A DNA stretch of 64,000 nucleotides from Anthonomus grandis grandis (Eukaryota > Arthropoda > Insecta > Coleoptera > Curculionidae). The stretch spans positions 2,003,100 to 2,067,099 of the forward strand of contig NC_065554.1 of the NCBI RefSeq assembly GCF_022605725.1, written 5' to 3'. This document shows, piece by piece, positions 43,595-55,145 of this stretch. Numbering within the stretch: position 1 is the first letter of the stretch; the number at the start of each line of letters is the position of its first letter. Under the pieces are notes generated by a model. The model was not told the DNA's origin. It saw only the letters and a program-made list of their open reading frames with translations, and did no database searches. Made by a program: the position numbers and the translations under genes.

Positions 43595-46401
43595 CAGGGT
43601 GGCCAAATAAGAATGCGAGGTACTGTATCTGGGAAACTATTTATCGTAGAAGCTTGCGATAAAAAAATTTATTACTAAAATGGCCAAGAGAATGACCTGG
43701 AAAATATTTCCAAGTTTCTAAAATGGCCGTTAGGGGGCGCAACTGCAATCTGAATCTAGAAAACTGATGTTTCTGTAAATTTTGCTAAATTAACCTAACA
43801 AAAAAATAGCTGATTATTAAAGTAGAGACTAATCCGAACCTTTTTTATTTGAATAGTTTTGCTGTATCTCTAAAAATAAAGTGGTGGGGGGTGTTCAAAA
43901 GTTGGCTTAAAACACATCCTGTATACTAAAAACGCCTTAGCCGATTTTATCAAACTTGGGCTAGTTGAAAAGAGCTATTATTAAGCTAGGAATATTATTA
44001 TATTTCATGTTTTTTTTAGTTTTACATCTCGCCGCTAGAGGGCTTTTTTCGGCTTTCTGACACAAATGAATAATTTTCTCAAAAAACTTAAATGCAAACT
44101 TAAATGGTATACATTTTTTTATACAAAAAAATAGCTTAATGACGCCTAAATATGCTTGCGAAAACCGCATCTTAATATCTTCATCCTAACCTAAAATTTA
44201 GGCCAAAGAAAATTTTATATGGAAATCCCTTAATATTTATAAAAACTACAAAATAATTTATTTCGAATTTCTTTTATAATGTAAGTTGTGGCTCTATAAA
44301 GGACCGATTTTAAAAAGAAAGGGTTTTAATGCCCCCGTAAATGCTCGAAATGTTGACCATCACGCTCTATGCATTGCTGAAGCCTCTCATGGGTAGATAG
44401 AACTGCAGCTTCAATTTCGGCTCTCGGAATGGTATGTATTGCATTACGAATGCGGTTTTTCACATCTTCTCTAGTCGTAGGCTGAGTCTGAAATACAATG
44501 TCCTTTAACCGCCCCCATAAATAGAAATCAAGACAGGTTAAGTCTGGGGATCGCGGAGGCCATGGAAACAGGCTTCCTCTTCCAATCCACCGCTGTTGAA
44601 AAATGTTATTAATATGCTCTCGCACATTCCTAGCAAAATGTGCTGGACAACCATCCAACTGCAAAAACAAATTTTGCCGGACTTCCAGTGGCACATCTTC
44701 CAGCAACAACGGTAATTGATTTACCAAAAAGTCGAAAAAAACATTGCCATTTAGAGATTGCTCAAAAAATATGGTCCAATAATGTTGCCTCCAAGTATAC
44801 CACACCACACATTTAAACTCCAGTGCCCTTGGTGCTGAACTTCACGCAACCAATGCGGATTTTCTGCAGACCAATAATGCATATTATGCAGGTTGACTCT
44901 ACCGTCACTATTAAGTGTGGCTTCATCGGTCCAAACAATTTTAAATAAAAAATCTCTGTCGTCGCGTATCATGCCTAATATCCAATGGCAATAGTCCAAC
45001 CTACGGTCAAAGTCTGCTTCTTCCAATGCCTGATGTAAATTAACATGATATGGGTGCATTCTATAAATATATTAAAAAAAAAGCTGAACTTAAATAAATC
45101 CATATATGGCGATGGATATTAGAATTTACCTATTATCCTTCAAAATATTTTGAATCGTTGTTCTTGATACGCCTAATTCAAGGGATAATGCTCTTGTGCT
45201 AACATGAGAATTTCCTTCAATATATCCCAGTACGCTGTTAATATTGTCCACATTTCTTCTATTGTCTCATTCTTGGCCGTTGAAACCTAGGCCGAAAACT
45301 ACCATTGGCTCGTAAGTTCGCCACTAATCGGGGAAAAAATCTAATATCGCAAGGACTTCGATTTGGATATCGAGCAGCATAAACTCTTTTTGCTACTGCA
45401 GCATTTTGAAGACATTCAAAATAAACCGCAAGCATATCAACAGCTTGATCGTTCGTAAAACCCATTTTGCAAAAACAAAAAATGCTCAAGTAACGTAAAA
45501 CTTTTGACAACTTACTATTGACAATTTGAGAAATGTTTATAATTTGAGTAGACATTTGTTTTGTTGCATTCCATGGCCTGCTTTCTAATAATTATTTTTT
45601 TCGTATTATATCCATAGTGAATATATAACATAAAATAGGTCTGATTTTTGATATAAGCATTATTAATACTTACCTTTTAGTGATATTAGGTAATATTTTC
45701 AAAAATGGTAAATTTTGTTTTCAAAAGTAGTGAATTTTAAAAAATTCCAAAATAATTAGTATAAAAAAATTAAAATTTAAGGGTATATAATATTCTTTGG
45801 CCTATATTTTAGGTTAGGAACAAGATATCGAGTTGCGGTTTTTGCAAGATTATTTAGACATCATTTAGCTATTTTTCTATGAAAAAAAAATCATATCAAC
45901 GCATTTAAGTTTTTTAAGAAAATTAGTCATTTGTGTCAGAAAGCCGAAAAAAGTCCTCTAGCGGCGAGATGTAAAACTAAAAAAACATGAAATATAATAA
46001 TATTCGTAGCTTAATAATAGCTCTTTCCAAGTAGCCCAAGTTTGATAAAATCGGCTAAGGCGTTTTTAGTATACAGGGTGTGTTTTAAGCCAACTTTTGA
46101 ACACCCCCCACCACTTTATTTTTAGAGATACAGCAAAACTATTCAAATAAAAAAGGTTCGGATTAGTCTCTACTTTAATAATCAGCTATTTTTTTGTTAG
46201 ATTAATTCAGCAAAATTTACAGAAACATCAGTTTTCTAGATTAAAGATTGCAGTTGCGCCCCCTAGCGGCCATTTTAGATACTTGAAAATATTTTCCAGG
46301 TCATTCTCTTGGCCATTTTAGTAATACATTTTTTTATCGCAAGCTTCTACGATGAATAGTTTCCCAGATACAGTACCTCGCATTCTTATTTGGCCACCCT
46401 G
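43595..46401. mobile_element. Mariner-like element with ~0.65-kb terminal repeats
   Basis: The left end cagggtggccaaataagaat at 43595 and the inverted right end at 46401 are each flanked by TA (43593-43594, 46402-46403). The terminal repeats are unusually long, about 43595-44260 and 45740-46401. Both contain gtggtggggggtgttcaaaa-type and gccgctagagg-type motifs, also seen in the palindrome at 52694-56139. The transposase fills the centre. Confidence 0.9.
44326..45465 (-). pseudogene. DUF4817/DDE_3 mariner-like transposase, spliced, two frameshifts
   Basis: The likely start is ATG at 45465 (MGFTNDQAVDMLAVYFECLQ). DUF4817 continues with VYAARYPNRSP. After a frameshift near 45280, STRALSLELGVSRTTIQNIL is the second helix-turn-helix. 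A GT-AG intron (45061-45129, 69 bp) separates KDNR from MHPYH. The catalytic blocks are IVWTDEATLNSDG (first Asp), LDGCPAHFARNVRE (second) and SPDLTCLDFYLWGRL (third), so the triad is intact. The end is GQHFEHLRGH at 44326. A frameshift near 44785 splits the DDE domain. With two single-base shifts and no stops inside the blocks, it is one of the youngest-looking copies here. Confidence 0.9.
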
Positions 46402-46527
46402 TACAATGGGCTATATAGAATTGGAGCCATTCAGTTACTTTCAAACAGGAGTACTGAATAATAGACCTAACCTAAATAAAAATACTTTTTACTTGATAAA
46501 TCTTGGTTTTCACCGCTTCTTCCACTG

Positions 46528-46579
46528 TATTAATATATATTAGAAAATATATACACATATTTTCTAATATATATTAATA
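46528..46579. repeat. Perfect AT hairpin
   Basis: The 23-bp arms, 46528-46550 and 46557-46579, are exact inverses (tattaatatatattag outward) around a 6-base loop. Composition is nearly pure A/T. Confidence 0.8.
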
Positions 46580-47610
46580 AATCCATGCAGAAGTAGGGAG
46601 CAAATATTTTCAAAATCACGAGCAGGCAGGTACCACATATTCCACTTATCAGATATTAGACCTTAACAAAAAAAAATTGGAAATAAAGAAAAAAAAAAGA
46701 AAATTACAGACATCTTGATGCCGCAGGGCTAGAGGGCGAAGACAAGTTTAGATAAATCTAGAATGACCGCCAAGACAATATGACTTACTGCGAATTAAGG
46801 AGTGATTTTTTTATACATTTTTAAGAAACCGGAATAGACATATAAATGTAGGTATTAGCGTTGATTGAAAAGGGAAAAGATGCGCAAATACTGTATAAAA
46901 TTTCGTGACCGCGGCAGCCAGCCGTTCTTTGCTTTATCTAGCAACTTAGAAGCTAAAAGGTGGCGCCCCTATACGTAGGAATGATGAAACTCGCTTGGCA
47001 GGCTCGGTATTAAAAATGACGAGACATAATATCGCAGAGAAATGGGAATTTTCGCATTGCGCTATTTCTGTTTGAGGACATATTCGCATATTCCATAGTA
47101 TAAATTTTGGAGAAAATATTGCAAGGTTTAGTTTCATATTTTTTTTAAATTTTTAAGTATAAAATCTAATAAGTAATATAAGTAACATAATTTTGCTTAT
47201 TTTTAAAAGTACAGTATATTATAGAGCTGGCCTTCATTTCGGCAGAACCAGAGGCTATTATTTTTTATACAAGGTGCAAAAATATACATATAGTAAAGTG
47301 TTTTAAGCTTTTGGGCCTACAGCTTATAAATTAAAAAAACATACCTTGAAAAAAATTAAACTTAAAAACATATATATGTTATACACCTTTAGATTGACTT
47401 TTGTTTCATAGGGTAAGTCTTTAGTTGAAGACTTTAAAATGTATTTTTTTAAATCTAAAAATGTCTATTGTAGATTTTATAAAGGTCAAGAATATGAAAA
47501 AGACCGAAACGTTATTAAAATTAAATTTTTATTTAAGATAAATTTTATGTTTTAACAATTACCAATACCCAAGAAAATAATTGATTTCAAAAATACATAA
47601 GCAGCATACA

Positions 47611-47680
47611 TAACCCAAAAACAATCCAACACTATATATCCAACCAACGAAAATGGTAGGTTTGGATTGTTTTTGGGTTA
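47611..47680. repeat. Perfect 19-bp inverted repeat
   Basis: The arm taacccaaaaacaatccaa (47611-47629) is the exact inverse of 47662-47680, with a 32-base spacer. It may be a tiny MITE. Confidence 0.75.
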
Positions 47681-47971
47681 ATATTCTGGTTTGATAAATA
47701 GCATCATATTTCTTAAATTGCCCGGGCATTGGGCATTATGAATAATCGCCTTATAATTACATTGTTCATAACATACGAGCCCCGTCGCACTTCAGTAGGC
47801 CCAATTGAAAATTCTTAATAATTTCTATTTAAACCACCAAAAATAGATAAATTTTATAGTGTTATATAGTTTTAAACAAATAATAAGCTTTACTTATTCT
47901 ATAAACACAACAAAATGGGAAAGTGAACACATTTATAAACATTGACTGAAGAGGCAAGATTTAATTTTCAG

Positions 47972-50221
47972 TCATTGATTAGATAGAATACGTATTTTTC
48001 TATGCGGCTTCTTAGAAGTTTGTTTTTCTCTCGTTTGCTGGTATTTTTCAGTTTCATATTTTAATTGCTTATATAACATTGTCTTAATAAATAGTTTTAT
48101 GAAAACTTCAATATGTTGCGGGCATTAATTAATGGACTGTATATCTATTTCATTTAACAAAATGTTAAACGTTGACTTAAAAACATTACCGGTTAACTTT
48201 AAATGATCAAAAACTACATTAAATTTATTCATGAAATGTTGGGTTAAAATTTAAAAATTATTCGATGGAATTTTTAAACTTGAAATATAATTTAAGTTTG
48301 CATAATCTTTATTTAATAAAAATATTTCTTTTTCGTCATTAATTTTGAAGTAAAAAATCTTCACAGTTATTTTCACACTTAAACCTCTCTAAAATAGTAT
48401 ATGCAAAATAACCAGCAACGTATACATTGGAACAAGTTTCTAAAGTAATCTTATTACAAATAGTATTATTTATCTCAGTATGATTGCTTCCTTAAGCATT
48501 ATTTGTGGCACCAAGTTCTTTAATATTGTAAGAAGAAACAGGGTTTTTCTCCATATCTATAAGGATTTGTTTTTCACATGACTTATCAAGATTTGGCTTT
48601 GACTCATCGACATTTAAAAATTCTTGTAGATCTTTGCAATTTCCCGTTTCTAATGAATTTAGTAGCCTTATATTTATTGTACTGTAAAGACACTCTAAAT
48701 TGTTGAACAGAGGGAGTTGGATTATATCCACATCTATTTCTAGCAATTGAGAATAAATTTTCCAAAGGATCTTGATTGAGATGACTTGTAAAAAGAAATT
48801 TGTATTTAAATTAAGATAATAAATATTCCCAAAGCCTTAGAATAGATGTAAGAGTCCAAATAAATCCGCTAATACAATAGATGTTATTTCTTTTATTTCC
48901 ACCTTCAGTTACTTGAATTGTCTTGAAATATTCAAGACCAAATTGAAGGTTTTTCAATGACATTGAATTAGTTATAGATAAAGGTTTTTTATTTGGATTG
49001 GAATCTGACAATATATTGCTATTAAGAGAATAACAATTAAATTTAAACGTTTTTTAAGAAATCGGATGTATTATGAGCAGTTGTGCTTTTAAACGCCTGT
49101 AATTGACCAGCTGACTTAACAGCAGCGGCAACTGAGTTTGAAAAGATTTGGGCAGCATATTTCACTCTCATTTTTTAAAAAGTATTTGGTTTTAAGTGAG
49201 TGTCGGTTAACTTTGGTAATGTTCTTGTAGTTTTGCTTTTTTTGTCCATTTCATATGTTTTAAAATATCAAACCATGATACCGAATGCCCATCAACTATA
49301 AATTTTAATTTCGTATTCATAAAATTATTTCTTAAAGATTTAAGTAAATGGGGAACATCAAAAATGGTAAATATTTTTAGGTTTAAGGGTCTTTCTTCTG
49401 AAGCACCTAAATTTTTAAAAGCTTTTCGATTATTTGTTCCCTGGTCACATGTTAATGTCACTAAAATAAGCCCTAGTTTTTTTAAAATTTTTATAACATA
49501 TTTTATTATTTCTGTTAATATCGCCCTTAACCGGACCTTGAGAGTAAAATAACACAAGGGAATCTTCCAGTTTCCAAAAATACCTCTTGCGTAAAAAACT
49601 AGAGCTGTATTTTCAATAGAATCATAACGACCAAGAAATGCCATATCTTCAAAACCCTCAATATAATCATGTGCCTTATTGTAGTCTAATTTAGGTTTTA
49701 ATGCAATCTCATCAAAAAAGAACTGCACACACTCGTTCTGAGTTTTCCACAGATTTTACTTTTGTAAAAAGTTTTTTTGTTAACGTGTTTTCAAGTCCAG
49801 TCTTTAGGTTAATTACTTTTAACCACGACTGAATAGTGCATACTGAAGGTAGAGAGAATAATAACTCATTCCTTAAAAATTTATAACAGCTTGGAGATTT
49901 ATAGTAAATTGAAAGAGCAAACCTGCACATTTACAATAGTTTGAATGGTGGTTAATAGCAGGTTTTTTGACAGGTGACAAATATAGACTATGTGTGACGG
50001 CAACAATAAAAAAAATAAATCAATTATAATCTTAAGATCTATTTAAATAAATGTTTATCGGGAACTGCTTTTTTTAATAAAGTGTTCCTTTTGCCGGCGT
50101 TGTACACAATGTATTTTTTATCAAAATGTTTCTCACAAACAACTCTGTTTTTTAACATGCTTTCGTCCATAATAAATATTTCAGCGTTCCCGGTGTTTTG
50201 TATCCGCTCATTAAGTGTCAC
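47972..50221 (-). pseudogene. P-element transposase with THAP domain, nearly full length
   Basis: Minus-strand order: the end of a THAP DNA-binding domain, LKNRVVCEKHFDKKY then LLKKAVPDKHLF (50221-50039); FALSIYYKSPSCYKFLRNEL (49920); FFDEIALKPKLDYN, EGFEDMAFLG and TCDQGTNNRKAFKNLG; TIFDVPHLLKSLRNNFM (49360); KMRVKYAAQIFSNSVAAAV; FKTIQVTEGGNKRNN and CISGFIWTLTS; VYVAGYFAYTILERFKCE; and a basic tail KKPHRKIRILSNQ ending at 47972. These are the blocks of P/THAP9 transposases, including the RNase-H and GTP-binding regions. The first THAP Cys residues and the coiled coil are missing. Frameshifts lie near 49720, 49050 and 48350, with one stop near 48130. Terminal repeats were not found. Confidence 0.85.
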
Positions 50222-50689
50222 TGGCTTAAGATCGAAAATTTAAAAAAAAAATAAGAGAATTGTTTTTTCTCTTCCTAGTATTAGTACATCCCCAATAAGC
50301 ACACTCGTTAATTTTGCTTGAATTTGACATAATTCAAAACAATAATAATACAAAATAATACGCCAAACATGCAAAAACTCCCTTAGACGATGCTGGCGAG
50401 CTCCGCTAAACAATAATGAGCGAGAAACGGCAAAAAGATTTCCGCGCGCGTTTGAGTGTGGCGCCATCTATCCGCCGCGCGCTTTTTGGGTCACGTTTTT
50501 GCCCGTAAATATGCATATCTTCTCGCCTCTTCAATCAACGGTATTAGTTAAGGTATTAAATAATTTGGGCAAATGATAGAAGAAGGATTTTTTAAAGATT
50601 TCTTTGCGATGTTTGGGTACTGTCACAGATGTAAATTGCTATTTACATCTGTGATATAAAATTTTATAGATTTTTTTAATAAATCGGAA
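50222..50689. other. 5' region of the P-element copy
   Basis: It contains a GC-richer patch (50385-50510, with cgcgcgc twice). I could not find the missing THAP start or a 31-bp terminal repeat here. A short inverted repeat, tgtcacagatgtaaattg against atttacatctgtgatat, sits at 50619-50657. Confidence 0.35.
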
Positions 50690-50880
50690 TAAAAATTGTT
50701 TCTTTAAATTATTTTCGACATTTGCGACACGTGACACATCGATGTCAGTTCTTAGCCAGGTCTCTGTGACCCCAATGACATCGTAATCACCACACTTGAG
50801 ATGATTTTGAAAACAAGCAAAGTTTGATAACAAAGATCTAGTGTTGACATATGCTGCCTTCAAGCTCACTATCCGATATT
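50690..50880 (-). pseudogene. LINE endonuclease N-terminal fragment
   Basis: The minus strand reads LKAAYVNTRSLLSNFACFQ, then YDVIGVTETWLRTDIDVSRV. These are the first two motifs (Asn of NxRS, Glu of ETWL) of the apurinic-type endonuclease of jockey/CR1/I LINEs. The remaining endonuclease and RT are absent. Retention of the 5' part is unusual, since LINEs normally lose this end first. Confidence 0.7.
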
Positions 50881-50959
50881 CAAAATACGATTTCCAGAAA
50901 AATAATAACCCACTTAAAATAAATTTTAAAAGATACTTATTATACCAGTCCACCCGCAT

Positions 50960-51253
50960 ACTTATTAGTTGTCATAGTATAGCTGTCGTCATCCTTCATT
51001 ATACCGCCATTTTAATTTCTTAAAGTTTGTTCTATCTTATTTTTATTAATATGCAATAACTTTAAATCTAAGTAATAATAGATTTTAGGAATACATATTG
51101 TATTTATTTTTCAGTGCTTTCCCAGCTGCTACCTAAAATTTATAGTATTTTTCCTGTTTATGTATTAAATTATAAAATGTTGACCTCTATAACATCTTAT
51201 AGTATTATTATCTTATAGAAGTATTAATTAATATATTATTTAATTATTTAATA
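50960..51253. other. No recognisable gene
   Basis: AT-rich sequence between the LINE scrap and the next mariner-like element. No signal was seen. Confidence 0.3.
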
Positions 51254-53747
51254 TACAGGGTAGCTAAACGATAACGAAATCTATCTGACTATCTGGTTTC
51301 CTTTAGCCAGGGTGGAACTAACCTAAAAACCTCAAATGGAACGGTGGGTCGATATACCGTCGTTATTTATACCTTTGTTTGAAAGATCTTTAAATTATTA
51401 AATGATTTTACTTCAGCGGTTCTCAAACTATTCACTATTTTAATATTTAATACAGTTTTTTTTGGAAACATGTATTAAAAGTTGGGTTTTCGAAAAACTG
51501 TATTAAATCGCAAAAATCGAAAACTGTTCACCTCCATTCCATAATACAGATTTTGTTTAAATCAAGGTTTAGGAGGGAAAAAATAAGAATGCCAAAATAC
51601 AAATAAACAATAAATATTAATGTCACTTAGAGGTCAGTTTAGTTTGGTCAGAGTGAAATCGGATCATGATTTTTAGTTTATCGTGTTAAACAATGTAATA
51701 GTCAAAATGGTTATACTCCAGAAGAAAGAATAGAGATATAGTAGAGTTATTTTTTGCTTACAATCAAAATGCATTTCAAATAGCGGAACTTTTTAATGAA
51801 CGTGAAAAAAACAGAAACGTGCAAAGAAAGTATGTCATAGAACTGATTACAAAATTCAGGGAAACAGGATCGGTTGTGACTACTTTTTATTAGATTTCTG
51901 TTTTTTATAAAAATTGACTAATGTTGAAAGTCTTTAATAGAGTGTATTTTGACAGTACAATGTTGCCCCATGAAAATGCCAATACGTAAAATTTGGATCC
52001 TTGACCATGGCGTACGTGACCAATGATAAAGGACAGACTGATAAAACACGTGATGAAAAATCACGTTAGTCAGAGAGAGAGAGAGAAATCAACCTGATTT
52101 CAGAAAATTGCTTAAAATTCAAAGCGAATAACAGCTAACGCCAGCTAGGAGTTCTTATTTTTTATAAAGTAATTTTTAACTTTACACTAGATGTCCCGAT
52201 CAGAACATTTTCATATAATATTAGATTATGACACTAAAGAAGCAACAAAACAAATAAAAACGCTACACGGTGGACAATAAAAAAAATGATATTGAGAAAC
52301 CGGTAAGGAACGAAGCTGTAGAAGTTGCATTTTTGGTACATGTTGATATGGACCATGGTGATATATCCTACAATAAGTACTCGATAGCAAACAAATAAGC
52401 AAGGGATTCAAAAAACTCATGATTTCCACCCCGATAAAATAAAGCTGCTAGATGAAATCGTGAAATGAATGAAAACGGTGAGGATTGCGCTGAAGTTCTG
52501 TAAAATAACTAATAAAAGGCCTTCCTAATTATAGTTTTACATTTGTTTCTTAGATGAATGTTCGTTTTTCTAAAATGGTACTGGAAACCCGCCCATACTC
52601 AACACCCCAAAAATTTAAAGTTTGGTGTAATATTTATGGCGGTCATATTATTGGACAATTTTTTATATCCTGTAATTTTGATGGGGATATGTACCGGGTG
52701 GCCAACTAAGAATGGACGTCGGCGATATCTCAGGCCCTAATAGTCAAATTTTGTAATAAAAGTGGCCAAAAAAATGCTGGAAATTATTTTGACGTTTATT
52801 GGTCAACCGCTAGAGGGCGCCACAGCTTCTTTAAATATTAAAATTGCATTTTTGCCAAAAAACCTCCAATAACGTACACCTCAAAATATTATATTAATAT
52901 TCTAGGAAGATTTCCTCACAAAAAAGTTTCTACAAAAATTTCTGTCAGTTGTCAAATAAAGTGGTGGGGGGCGTTTTTAGCTTGAATAAAGAAAACAGCT
53001 GAAAATCAGCTGTGACTGGACCGATTTTTTTAAACATATTTTTTTAAGTCTATTGTTGCCTTATTTTTTCAACCAAAAAAAAAATTCAAATTACTTTTCC
53101 TAAAATCCGCTAGGGGGCGTTGACTTGTGACTAACCCTTTCTGACGGATTATTTCTAAAAACTCAAATGCAAGTATATATACTTTTTTACGTCATTAAAA
53201 GCGGGGAAGAAAACCAAAGAAACTGGTGAAAACGGCACTTCGATATCACTTGTTAAACTAAACTTATTAACAAAATAGTGTCCATTCGAAAATAAAAGTG
53301 ATAAAAATGCCCATAAATTACTATTTGCTTACACAAGCTGAATAAACTCGCATTGACTAAGTATTTTTAAAAAGAAACAAACTCAGTAGTGTTTTAGAAA
53401 ATCCGAGATATAGAATTGATCGTTATACGTTTATTTATTACAGGGTGTTAACTAAATAAAGTTGACAAATTGGCCTATTTTGGGAAAACTGTGCATACAG
53501 TTTATAGTTGTTCTATAGGAAAGTTTTAAAAATTTGGCACTATACCATACCATAGAAAAGTTAATTAAAGATACAAAAATAAAATAATTTGACACTTTTA
53601 ACAATTTTGATGATACCGGATGTAGATAAAAACTTGCTTATTTTAAATAGAACACTCTATAATATGTTATTTGATATTTAAATTCTACATACAATTTTAA
53701 GAAATCTTAGGTGGTACAATAAATAATATGTTATACACATAATTTAT

Positions 53748-55007
53748 TTAGTGCCTCCCCAAATGTTCAAAATGCATTCCATCATTTTCTATGCACTGAA
53801 ACATCTTTTATTCGGTAGACAAAGCTGCAGTCTCTACCTCAGCAAATGAGAGAGTCTGCATGCAATCCCTAATCCGGCCAATCATATTTTGTCGCGTCGT
53901 AGGTCTTGTTGCAAAAACAATTTCTTTAACTTGACCCCATAAATAAAAATCCAGGCACGTTAGGTCTGGTGATCTAGCCGGCCATGGAAATGTACCGCCC
54001 CGTCCTATCCATCTACAAACGTAGGGTAGATGGATAGGAAAAGGTAGGTAGCATCTAAAAACTCCCGAACATTTCGGGCGAAATGTGCTGGACAGCCACC
54101 GTGCTGAAACATCACTCGTTGGCGAATTTCAAGTGGCACATCCTCTAATAAAATTGGCAATTCCTCCCTTAAAAACTGTAAATAATTTGCACCATTTAGT
54201 GCGTTGTTAAAAAAAATTGGCCGATAATTCGACCTCCTAATATTCCTGCCCAACAATTTAAAGACCAACGGCCTTGATGCTGGACTTCTCGCATACAGTG
54301 CGGATTCGTTGGTGACCAGTAATGAATATTGTGGAGATTCACGCCTCCATTGCTGTGAAATGTAGCCTCATCTGTCCACAATATGTTTGAAAGCACCTGA
54401 GGATCCTCTACAATCATACCCAAAAGCCAGTGACAATGGTCTAGCCTTCGGTCAAAATCTTGTGCACTTAATTCTTGATGCAGGACTAAATGATATGGAT
54501 GAAACCTGGAACAAGGTGATGACTGCTGATTCAACAGAATAGACCAATCTGGTGCTTTTCGTGTAAAAATTAATTAATTTTACATTCAAAGCATCATCAT
54601 CAAAAAATGAACTCTCCTTAGGAAAATTAAGTCTCATCGCGTATAGTGAAGATTAATATCCAAAAGATCGCTTACCTGTACTCCTTAAGAATATTCTGAA
54701 CAGTAGTTCGATTTACTCCCAGGTCGTGCGTTATTGTTCTAGTACTTAAGTGAGGATTAAACTCGACGTAGGCTAAAACATTTATTATGTTGTCTTCGGT
54801 GCGTCCCCTGCGTTATCTCCGAAACACGGGCAGCCGAACGTTTCAAGTCGTTCGCAAACGATGTATGATCCGAAGAAAAACTTTTGCAGTAGGATGGCGT
54901 CTATCAGGATACTGATGCGCATACACCCTTGCGGCAACTGTGGCATTTCTCATACATTAAAAATAAGTACCTATTATGTCAAACGCCTCTTCGTTTGTGT
55001 AAAGCAT
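53748..55007 (-). pseudogene. DUF4817/DDE_3 mariner-like transposase, spliced, catalytic Asp lost
   Basis: ATG at 55007 gives MLYTNEEAFDIIGTYF, a stop, then VAARVYAHQYPDRRHPTAK (DUF4817). The second helix-turn-helix reads STRTITHDLGVNRTTVQNIL. A GT-AG intron (54506-54675) joins KEYR to FHPYH. The catalytic domain has ILWTDEATFHSNGG (first Asp), then QHGGCPAHFARNVREF, where the expected second Asp is Gly (54098-54100), and SPDLTCLDFYLWGQVKEIVF (third). It ends GMHFEHLGRH. Frameshifts lie near 54240 and 54030, with a duplicated segment near 54020. It is close to the transposase at 44326-45465. Confidence 0.9.
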
Positions 55008-55054
55008 TGTTAAACAAAGCAATACGAAAAACAGAGATAAAAAGTTAAGGAACA

Positions 55055-55145
55055 AAAAACTGGAACAAAACAGGAAAAACTGGAACAATACGAACAACTG
55101 GCACAACACGAAAAACTGGAACAACACGGAAAACTAGAAAAACAA
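55055..55145. repeat. 18-20-bp minisatellite upstream of the transposase
   Basis: About five units built on aaaaactggaacaa, with starts of the ctgg motif at 55060, 55080, 55098, 55116 and 55134. It lies 50-140 bp upstream of the inner transposase start. A role in transposase binding or promotion is speculative. Confidence 0.7.

Larger units (their letters stand above)
46402..47971. other. No recognisable gene
   Basis: Mostly AT-rich. The 46720-47110 segment is more complex but unrecognised. It includes the hairpins at 46528-46579 and 47611-47680. Confidence 0.3.
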
